DNA from: an uncultured Muribaculaceae bacterium
GTDB lineage: Bacteria; Bacteroidota; Bacteroidia; Bacteroidales; Muribaculaceae
Direction: 5' to 3'
NCBI GenBank assembly: GCA_905209725.1
Contig: CAJLTZ010000062.1
Coordinates: 1-15,348, forward strand
Length of the DNA: 15,348 bases
This document shows, in pieces, positions 1 through 5,006 of this stretch; position 1 is the stretch's first letter; every line of letters starts with the position of its first letter. The notes under the pieces were generated by a model, which was not told where the DNA came from, did not search any database, and was given only the letters and a program-made list of their open reading frames with translations. Made by a program: the position numbers and the translations under genes.

Positions 1-37
1 ATGCAGACTTTTTGCTTAAAAATATGCCATGCACCGG

Positions 38-71
38 AAAAATCCGATGACCCCAAAAATCCGATGACCCC
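38..71. repeat. 17-bp perfect tandem duplication
   Basis: Two immediately adjacent identical copies of AAAAATCCGATGACCCC, at 38-54 and 55-71. The second copy is followed by two further C residues. The repeat lies in non-coding DNA about 50 bp beyond the terminator of the tRNA-Ser unit. It does not duplicate the tRNA 3' end, so it is not an obvious attachment site. The remainder of positions 1-117 shows no gene or other recognisable structure. The repeat is seen directly; no function is known. Confidence 0.9.
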
Positions 72-117
72 CTTTTCTTGGTCTGATTTCAGTCCTGAGT
101 TGAAAGGGATAGACACG

Positions 118-152
118 AAAAAACCGCAGAACTATTTGATAGTCTGCGGTTT
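118..152 (-). terminator. Intrinsic terminator of the tRNA-Ser gene
   Basis: On the minus strand an AAACCGCAGA arm pairs with its complement TCTGCGGTTT and continues through a CTAT/ATAG extension with one bulged base, closed by a very small loop. A run of six T residues follows (plus-strand A tract at 118-123). The structure starts about 35 nt beyond the 3' end of the minus-strand tRNA-Ser gene, as expected for its transcription terminator. The T run follows the stem only in the minus direction, so termination is directional. Confidence 0.85.
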
Positions 153-187
153 GTCCGTCTTAGGCTGATTTTTGTCGCCTTAGGTTG

Positions 188-273
188 CGGAAAGAGAGGG
201 ATTCGAACCCCCGGTACGTAAAACGCACAACGGTTTTCGAGACCGCCCCGATCGACCACTCCGGCATCTTTCC
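188..273 (-). tRNA. tRNA-Ser (anticodon CGA)
   Basis: Read on the minus strand this is an 86-nt tRNA. A 7-bp acceptor stem (GGAAAGA paired with TCTTTCC) is followed by a G discriminator, typical of serine tRNAs. A 5-bp anticodon stem encloses the loop CTCGAAA with anticodon CGA (plus positions 237-239), reading UCG. There is a long variable arm, as in class II tRNAs, and a T-loop GTTCGAATC. The terminal CCA is not encoded (the next bases are CAA), so it must be added after transcription. The gene sits between a complete Bacteroidetes-type promoter and an intrinsic terminator, so it appears to be a single-gene unit. Confidence 0.96.
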
Positions 274-296
274 AAGGTCGTTTTTGATAGCGGGTA

Positions 297-328
297 CAAA
301 ATTAGTGCTTTTATTTCAATCTCGCAAA
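297..328 (-). promoter_or_regulatory. Promoter of tRNA-Ser (TTTG-N20-TAATTTTG)
   Basis: On the minus strand TTTG (325-328) is followed by 20 nt and then TAATTTTG (297-304). This is an exact match to the Bacteroidetes primary sigma consensus TTTG-N19-21-TAnnTTTG. The expected start point, about 6-7 nt downstream, lies near 290, giving a leader of roughly 15-20 nt before the tRNA 5' end at 273. The placement fits a tRNA promoter well. Confidence 0.82.
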
Positions 329-352
329 TTTTATGCAAAAATTTTGATATAA

Positions 353-371
353 CTTATAGGGTAGTCGCTCC
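353..371 (-). repeat. Dispersed repeat copy B (GAGCGACT element)
   Basis: The minus strand reads GGAGCGACTACCCTATAAG. It matches the copy at 15236-15254 (GAGCGACTACCCTTTAAG) with a single mismatch, and the copy at 621-640 in its GGAGCGACT core and its CT-TAA tail. Unlike the other two copies it lacks a recognisable left arm that would form a hairpin. It lies 17 nt beyond the stop of the MATE remnant, in the same orientation as copy A. Confidence 0.6.
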
Positions 372-388
372 TCTTCACATTCTCAGTT

Positions 389-622
389 CTACGCTGCAGG
401 GCGGGTGTTTTTCATGCCGTTAAGGACGCCACGGGAGGTCGGGATAATAATCACAAGGGGGAGGATTATGAAGGCCGGAACCAGTATTATCATTCTGCGG
501 AGAAGTGTGTGGAATTTGGAGAGCGCCGCTTTCTCAATGCTCTGGTAATAGCCGATCATTACAATATTGAGCGAGAAGGCTATTCCATTCAGTCCTAACA
601 AAATATATTGAGTTAAAAAGCA
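389..622 (-). pseudogene. MATE-family efflux transporter remnant
   Basis: The minus-strand reading frame between an in-frame stop at 623-625 and a TAG at 389-391 encodes about 78 residues. They resemble the late transmembrane region of MATE multidrug exporters: LNIVMIGYYQSIEKA followed by an LLRR loop and a hydrophobic ILVPAFIILPLV helix. No ATG precedes this stretch; only an internal TTG could start it. MATE proteins are about 440-460 residues with twelve helices, so most of the gene is missing. After the LPLV helix the frame loses resemblance, while another frame gives PPVASLTA, similar to the usual MATE ending. That suggests a small deletion or frameshift at the 3' end as well. The fragment is bracketed by two same-orientation copies of a short dispersed repeat (353-371 and 621-647). 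The family call rests on recalled MATE patterns; the broken state is clear from the sequence. Confidence 0.6.
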
Positions 623-647
623 TTAAAGTTCAGTCGCTCCGCGACTG
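621..647 (-). repeat. Dispersed repeat copy A with hairpin
   Basis: On the minus strand CAGTCGC-GGA-GCGACTG forms a perfect 7-bp stem with a 3-nt loop (631-647). It runs into the tail AACTTTAATG (621-630). The core GGAGCGACT and the tail are shared with the copies at 353-371 and 15230-15254. Copy A abuts the truncated 5' edge of the MATE remnant, overlapping it by 2 nt. Confidence 0.65.
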
Positions 648-695
648 GTTTATGTTTTATATCAGGTTGTGGGGGATTTTGTCGGTGAAAATTGT

Positions 696-703
696 TATAT
701 TTG
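696..703 (+). promoter_or_regulatory. Candidate -7 element for udp
   Basis: TATATTTG matches the Bacteroidetes -7 consensus TAnnTTTG exactly. The only nearby upstream TTTG (678-681) is 14 nt away rather than 19-21, so the -33 element is weak or unusual. The expected start near 710 gives a leader of about 73 nt. A GGCAG/CTGCC inverted repeat (707-723) lies at or near the predicted 5' end, and the heptad repeat (738-764) lies within the leader. Confidence 0.5.
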
Positions 704-737
704 TAGGGCAGTATTGCGCTGCCGATTTTGATTGGTA

Positions 738-764
738 AATCATCAATCATCAATCATCAATCAT
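738..764 (+). repeat. Heptanucleotide tandem repeat (AATCATC)3.9
   Basis: Three full copies of AATCATC and a fourth copy lacking its last base lie end to end, 18 bp before the udp ATG. A 15-base stretch of it, CATCAATCATCAATC, recurs on the same strand at 2765-2779, across the dprA start codon. A 7-nt unit is not a multiple of three, so a copy-number change would shift any frame read through it. If udp starts at 783 the repeat is untranslated leader. Confidence 0.85.
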
Positions 765-782
765 AATGTAATAACCCAAGAT

Positions 783-1667
783 ATGGACAATAAAAGAATT
801 ATCCCCCCTTCGCAGCTGATTATCAATGATGACGGCTCCGCTTTTCATATTCATGTGCGTCCCGATCAGCTTCGCGACAACATAATCTTTGTAGGCGATC
901 CCGGCCGCGTGGACATGGTGGCATCTTACTTCGACACAAAGGATTATGATGTGCAGTCGCGCGAGTTTCACGCAATCGGCGGCACATATAAGGGTAAGCC
1001 AGTGATGGCCATTTCGCATGGCATTGGCGCCGACAATATCGAGATTGTGATGACCGAGCTCGACGCTCTCGCCAATATCGACTTCAAGACCCGTCAGGTT
1101 CGCGAGCATCACCGCACTCTCAACATAGTGCGCGTAGGTACATCCGGAGCTCTGCAGCCCGATATCAAACTTGGCGATTATGTGATTGCCGAGAAGGGCA
1201 CCGGCACCGACGGCATACTTAATTTCTATGCCGGACGCGACATGGTGTGCGACCTTGAGTTTGAAAAGGAATTCTGTGAGCACTGCAACTGGGATCCAAC
1301 CTGGGCGGCTCCGTATACAGTAGATGCCGACCCGGAACTCGTGAAGAAGATCGGACGCGACGACATGCTGCGTGGATATACGATTGCAGCAGTAGGATTC
1401 TATGCGCCTCAGGGACGCGAAGTGCGTCTGCCGCTTGCCGATCCGCATCTTATTGAGAAGATTGAGTCGTTCAGATTCCGTGGACGTCCGGTCACCAATT
1501 TTGAAATGGAGTCTGCCTGCTTGCAGGGGCTTGCCAAACTGTTAGGCCATCGCGCCATGACAGTCTGCTGCATTATAGCCCAGCGCCGTGCCGAAGATGC
1601 CGACACCGACTACAAGCCGCGTGTGAATCAGCTTGTGGAGACAGTGCTCGACCGCCTTCTCTCATAA
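783..1667 (+). CDS. udp: Nucleoside phosphorylase, uridine phosphorylase type
   Basis: A 294-residue cytoplasmic enzyme of the PNP/UDP (nucleoside phosphorylase family 1) fold. It catalyses reversible phosphorolysis of nucleosides, most likely uridine to uracil and ribose 1-phosphate, in nucleoside salvage. Visible motifs are the phosphate-binding GDPGR (residues 38-42), RVGTSG (117-122) and the nucleoside/ribose-binding NFEMES (239-244). Length is somewhat above the roughly 250 residues of E. coli Udp because of an N-terminal extension and an insert, as in many Bacteroidetes members. I chose the ATG at 783; an upstream in-frame TTG at 732 would translate the heptad repeat as a low-complexity tail and is less likely. 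The gene is monocistronic on the plus strand. Its stop lies inside the 3' end of convergent dprA. Family is certain; uridine over purine preference is inferred. Confidence 0.93.
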   Translation: MDNKRIIPPSQLIINDDGSAFHIHVRPDQLRDNIIFVGDPGRVDMVASYFDTKDYDVQSREFHAIGGTYKGKPVMAISHGIGADNIEIVMTELDALANIDFKTRQVREHHRTLNIVRVGTSGALQPDIKLGDYVIAEKGTGTDGILNFYAGRDMVCDLEFEKEFCEHCNWDPTWAAPYTVDADPELVKKIGRDDMLRGYTIAAVGFYAPQGREVRLPLADPHLIEKIESFRFRGRPVTNFEMESACLQGLAKLLGHRAMTVCCIIAQRRAEDADTDYKPRVNQLVETVLDRLLS

Positions 1668-2774
1668 ACTGAAGCGATTGCCGGGAAGCCGGTGCACTAT
1701 TCCCTCAAACTCCATCTCTCCGAGAGCGGAGAGGAGTGCTGGCACGGGAATGCGTGTGGCCTGATGCAGTGCGTCGGCCGACATCGCTTCCCCCTTGAGT
1801 TGCAGGCACTGATGTATGGCGGCCTGGTCTCCTTCGAGTTCGGGGAAGAGATTTCTCTGAACAGGTTGACGGAAACCAACCGGACACCAATTCATAAATT
1901 CCAGGATATCGGCGGCACAGGTCACAAGATTGGCCCGTTGTCGCCGAATCAGGTTATTGCACCCTGTGCTCATCTGGTCGGATACCCGCCCCGGGAGAGC
2001 CATAACGTCGCGGGAATAACTGTTGGCGGTATTGGCAGTGTTGAGAGCGCCGCCTCGCACATCCGACTCGACCACGATAACAAGCTGGGAAAGTCCGGCG
2101 ATAATCCGGTTTCGTTGTAGGAATTGTTTTGGATAGGGAGTGGTATGCTGGGGGTATTCAGAAACGATGGCGCCGCCGGCTGCGATGATTCTGCGGGCGA
2201 GGTCACGGTTGGCAGCCGGATAAATGGTGTCAAGACCATGAGCCACGACAGCCACCGTGGTAAGTCCATTGTCAAGGGCTCCTTGATGGGCAGCGGCATC
2301 GATGCCGTAAGCCAGCCCGCTCACCACCATAGTGTCGGGCAGGTAAGCACCAAGATCCTCGCATACTGAGGCACAGAATGAAGTGCCATAAGAGGTGGGT
2401 TTACGGGTACCCACCATGCTGAGCACATGTTCGCAGTCGAGCGAGGCATTGCCAAGTTTGTAGAGGTTTACCGGCGCGTCGGGGATTTCGCGCAGAAGGG
2501 TAGGGTAGGAGTCGTCGAGAAGGGAATAGAAAGTGATATGATGCTTGTGGATGAATTCCTCCTCCTTGCGGGCGCGGTCGAGAGCCTCGAGGCGGACAGA
2601 ATCATCCAGACGGATATGGGAGGAATTGATTCCGAGCGTGTCGATGAGCTCACGCATGGGCATATTGAAGAAGTCGTCAAGGCCGATGCCAGCCTCAACG
2701 ATATATCGTGCCAACTGTGCATCCATGCCCGGCACGAACCCAAGACCCATCTGGTAAAGACGCTCATCAATCAT
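1662..2774 (-). CDS. dprA: DNA-processing protein DprA (Smf)
   Basis: A 370-residue protein that in characterised bacteria binds incoming single-stranded DNA and loads RecA during natural transformation. It has an N-terminal helical segment (1-75), then the Rossmann-like DprA core. Motifs in order are VGTRKPTSYG (121-130), SGLAYGID (152-159), GLDTIYPAANR (180-190), SEYP (205-208), QRNRIIAGLS (220-229), VVESDVRGGALNTA (234-247) and LPGR (260-263). The C-terminal region (about 310-370) looks like the winged-helix DprA extension. Length matches the family (about 360-380). The start is ATG at 2774; a TTG one codon upstream is also in frame, and the start sits within a GATTGAT repeat. It is the last gene of a five-gene operon, 5 bp behind the thioesterase. 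Its stop overlaps convergent udp by 6 bp, leaving no room for a private terminator. Confidence 0.95.
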   Translation of the reverse strand: MIDERLYQMGLGFVPGMDAQLARYIVEAGIGLDDFFNMPMRELIDTLGINSSHIRLDDSVRLEALDRARKEEEFIHKHHITFYSLLDDSYPTLLREIPDAPVNLYKLGNASLDCEHVLSMVGTRKPTSYGTSFCASVCEDLGAYLPDTMVVSGLAYGIDAAAHQGALDNGLTTVAVVAHGLDTIYPAANRDLARRIIAAGGAIVSEYPQHTTPYPKQFLQRNRIIAGLSQLVIVVESDVRGGALNTANTANSYSRDVMALPGRVSDQMSTGCNNLIRRQRANLVTCAADILEFMNWCPVGFRQPVQRNLFPELEGDQAAIHQCLQLKGEAMSADALHQATRIPVPALLSALGEMEFEGIVHRLPGNRFSL

Positions 2775-2779
2775 CAATC
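2765..2779. repeat. Second occurrence of the CATCAATCATCAATC repeat
   Basis: The 15 bases are identical to part of the heptad tract in the udp leader. Here they cover the dprA start codon and the 5-bp gap after the thioesterase stop. On the minus strand this reads GATTGATGATTGATG, which gives ATG triplets 7 nt apart in different frames. Confidence 0.7.
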
Positions 2780-3202
2780 TTACTTGATATATTTGCTGAA
2801 TACGGCGGCTAATTCGTCGCCGCGAGAGAGTTTGCCATTATTGAGCACCACCACGGTCACAATGCCTTCGGCGCATACGTCGCCATTGGCCTTGATGATG
2901 TCCTGATGGAAGATGAAACGCGGTCCCTTGCGCTCAAGGCGTAGGCAGCTAATGAAACTGTCGCCACCACGAAGCGAAGTCTTATACTCCACCTCAATCT
3001 TGCGCACCACGGCGTCAATGCCACGTGCATGCATCTCATTGAACGACATTCCGGCATCCTTGCAGAAGCGGTGGCGAGTGTGCTCCATATAGTGGAGATA
3101 ATTGGCGTTGTTTACAATCTGTTCGCAATCAAGTTCATAATCACGAACCTCCATATCCATTATGAAGCAATATTTCTTATTAGTATCCTTTAATATTCTC
3201 AT
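2780..3202 (-). CDS. YbgC/4HBT-type hotdog acyl-CoA thioesterase
   Basis: A 140-residue single-domain hotdog protein. The family hydrolyses acyl-CoA or acyl-carrier thioesters in the cytoplasm; the substrate here cannot be read from sequence. The signature region VRDYELDCEQIVNNANYLHY (residues 19-38) carries the likely catalytic Asp25 and the central helix, followed by EHTRHRF (40-46). A later strand set (VEYKTSLRGGD, then RFIFHQDI) completes the fold. Length is typical. Start: ATG at 3202 is preferred because residues 9-18 supply the first beta strand; Met15 and Met17 are internal alternatives. One oddity is Gln28 where the family motif DxxG normally has Gly. Downstream dprA begins after 5 bp; upstream the membrane-protein gene ends 36 bp away, so the gene is probably cotranscribed with both. 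Confidence 0.88.
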   Translation of the reverse strand: MRILKDTNKKYCFIMDMEVRDYELDCEQIVNNANYLHYMEHTRHRFCKDAGMSFNEMHARGIDAVVRKIEVEYKTSLRGGDSFISCLRLERKGPRFIFHQDIIKANGDVCAEGIVTVVVLNNGKLSRGDELAAVFSKYIK

Positions 3203-3238
3203 TGTCCGGGAATTTTGGGGTATACAATTACAGGATCC

Positions 3239-3868
3239 TTAAGCCTCCCTGATTCTTTTCTCTACACAATCCAACGCATGGAAATAGTCTTCGGTTTTTT
3301 CGAAAGCATATTTCGGAATCCACAGGAATCCTTTCCCTTTCCCGCGCAATGGGATTATTGCTGAGTTGAGACCGATGTTGAATTCTGACATTATCTCATA
3401 TGGGAAAAATTCCTCCACACGTTTTATATCCTCATTTGCAGATGCCTTTGAGGCGTCATCCTCGGCAGCTTTACTGCGGCTGGGGAGCACGATTTCGGCT
3501 GTGATTCCATTGTCGGAAACGATGATTGAATGAGGAAGGGCATTCACGTAGCATTCGCGGCGAAGGCCATAACTGTAATAGAAAAAGAAGAGCAGCATCG
3601 GAATCACGATGAACACAATCATCAAAGCGATGATTAGCCATCGGAAATCCACCGACACTCCTGCAGCGAGCCCGGCCAAAGCGATTACAAGCAGCGTCAC
3701 CATCCAGATTCCGGCGTAACGGAACACGAGTTCGCGGCCAAACCGGACAGCGCTCATTTTAAACACCTTCGACCGGAATGGAGCCGCCGGGTCGAGAGCC
3801 TCGGCTTCGGCTCGGCGAGCCGCCTCAATCTCCCTTTCCCTCAGCCTCTCTGAGTTTTGTCCGTTCAT
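3239..3868 (-). CDS. Two-helix inner-membrane protein, function unknown
   Basis: A 209-residue protein I do not recognise by name. Residues 1-25 are highly charged (Glu, Arg, Ala-rich, likely helical). Two hydrophobic segments follow at about 51-72 and 77-98, separated by a tight turn, then a soluble domain (about 105-209) rich in beta-type segments. The layout, two central helices and a C-terminal domain ending in a WIPKYAF motif, recalls YcxB-like or PH-like membrane proteins, but only loosely. The ATG at 3868 lies inside the 3' end of the preceding Ntn-hydrolase gene, giving a 44-bp overlap in another frame. A start at Met38 would abolish the overlap. The tight overlap suggests translational coupling to the hydrolase gene. 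It lies third in the DUF1015-to-dprA operon. Confidence 0.78.
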   Translation of the reverse strand: MNGQNSERLREREIEAARRAEAEALDPAAPFRSKVFKMSAVRFGRELVFRYAGIWMVTLLVIALAGLAAGVSVDFRWLIIALMIVFIVIPMLLFFFYYSYGLRRECYVNALPHSIIVSDNGITAEIVLPSRSKAAEDDASKASANEDIKRVEEFFPYEIMSEFNIGLNSAIIPLRGKGKGFLWIPKYAFEKTEDYFHALDCVEKRIREA

Positions 3869-5006
3869 CTCTGAGTTGGTTTTCCTTGATATAAGTGGCG
3901 TGATTAATCGGTTTCACGGTCTGCACCGCGCCAGTGCCCTCCTTGTTATAGAGCACCTCCATATCTATATATTTGTCGCCATTCCCTTTATGAATCGGGA
4001 AAGCCTTGTCGCGCAACGCCTTAGCCTTATCGGCAAGCGGGGAGTGCATATTAGGAAGGGCGCCGGTGAGGTCAGGATCCACGCCTCTGGGCGTGCAACG
4101 GGCCACACGGATTTCAGATGCCGGCGGATAGCCCAGTCCGGTCCACATGATATATTCATCAGCCACAAGGCGAGGCGAGGCGAGGGAAGCGTCGGGCAGA
4201 GGACGGCAACCTTCGATTGCCACAGTGGCAGTGCTCTTGTAGCGGGGAATGAAATCCTGGTCGATCACCCATTTGTCGCCCGCTTCGGCATAATCACGCT
4301 TCTTGAGGTCGTGATAGAATGAGCGTGACACAGTTTCGGTGAGCACCTCCGGGGTGATGGAGGCTGTGGCGGCATAAGGTTTCAGAAGGCACTCCGCATT
4401 TGCCTCGCGGATGAAACCGAAACCTTCGTTTGGTCGGCCGGAATGGCTATAGTTGGTGCGAATGAGCACATGGTCGGGAGCGTCTTTGAGGTCGAAGCGC
4501 TTGTAACTATGGTTGTTAGTCTCGAAGAAAGCTCCGTTGCCGGTGGCATCAATCACGCCGAAATTGGCCTCCACGCCCATGGGGCGGGGATATGTGTCGA
4601 GCAGGCGGGCGAAGTCATCGACGGTGCGGCAGGTGCGAAGGGCCTTTGTCATTAGAATCCCCTCTTTGTCCATCTTCTTGGGAGACACCTTATCATCCTT
4701 GATATTGTAGGAGGCGGTGTTCATCACGGCGAACCCGGCCTCGTTCATGCCCATCCAGGCCTCGCGAAGAAAACGGTCGCCTGCATTGAAGAGGGCGGTA
4801 TAGGCGAAACCCTCGGGGGATGAAGCCACATATTCCACCTTATTGTCGATGGTGCTTGTGTCGCGATGTTTCCAGAGGATTGGGCGGCCGGAGGGATTGG
4901 CCTCGGCACCGATAATAGCCGAAGTGCAAGCAAAGGCCGCAGCCGGCATAAAAGCGACTGCGACCATTGCAATTGAGATTATGAAGTATTTCAGAGTTTT
5001 TTTCAT
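3825..5006 (-). CDS. Exported Ntn-type Cys amidohydrolase (C45/AAT-like)
   Basis: A 393-residue protein of the Cys N-terminal-nucleophile class (acyl-CoA:6-APA acyltransferase / choloylglycine-hydrolase-related), which cleaves non-peptide amide bonds. A signal peptide occupies residues 1-26: KK, a hydrophobic core, then AFA. Cleavage after Ala26 would leave Cys27 as the new N-terminus, followed by TSAIIG. In this family the first-residue Cys is the nucleophile, so signal peptidase I would also unmask the active site. Further family-like features are WKHRDT (45-50), WMGMNEAGFAVMNTASYN (84-101), GILM (116-119), EANFGVID (146-153) and RTNYSHSGR (183-191). The start is ATG at 5006, which shares one base with the upstream stop (TAATG), implying coupling; an in-frame GTG-type start at 5057 lies inside the upstream gene and would ruin the signal peptide. 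Substrate is unknown; bile salts, N-acyl amino acids and beta-lactams are family possibilities only. Confidence 0.85.
   Translation of the reverse strand: MKKTLKYFIISIAMVAVAFMPAAAFACTSAIIGAEANPSGRPILWKHRDTSTIDNKVEYVASSPEGFAYTALFNAGDRFLREAWMGMNEAGFAVMNTASYNIKDDKVSPKKMDKEGILMTKALRTCRTVDDFARLLDTYPRPMGVEANFGVIDATGNGAFFETNNHSYKRFDLKDAPDHVLIRTNYSHSGRPNEGFGFIREANAECLLKPYAATASITPEVLTETVSRSFYHDLKKRDYAEAGDKWVIDQDFIPRYKSTATVAIEGCRPLPDASLASPRLVADEYIMWTGLGYPPASEIRVARCTPRGVDPDLTGALPNMHSPLADKAKALRDKAFPIHKGNGDKYIDMEVLYNKEGTGAVQTVKPINHATYIKENQLRDERTKLREAEGKGD

Noticed and set aside
188..273. tRNA-Ser as the attachment site of an integrated element
   Set aside because: No duplicate of the tRNA 3' end was found in the window and no integrase is present. 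The nearby 17-bp repeat is unrelated to the tRNA sequence.
738..764. CRISPR-like or iteron array at the AATCATC repeats
   Set aside because: The unit is only 7 nt with no spacers, and there are no cas or replication genes nearby. It is a simple-sequence tract.
732..782. TTG start extending udp by 17 codons
   Set aside because: The extension would simply translate the heptad repeat into a low-complexity tail. The ATG at 783 begins a normal N-terminus and lies a sensible distance from the -7 element.
3825..5006. Lipoprotein assignment for the Ntn hydrolase because of Cys27
   Set aside because: The -3 and -2 positions are Ala and Phe, a poor lipobox. AFA fits signal peptidase I, and the family needs the Cys with a free N-terminus for catalysis.
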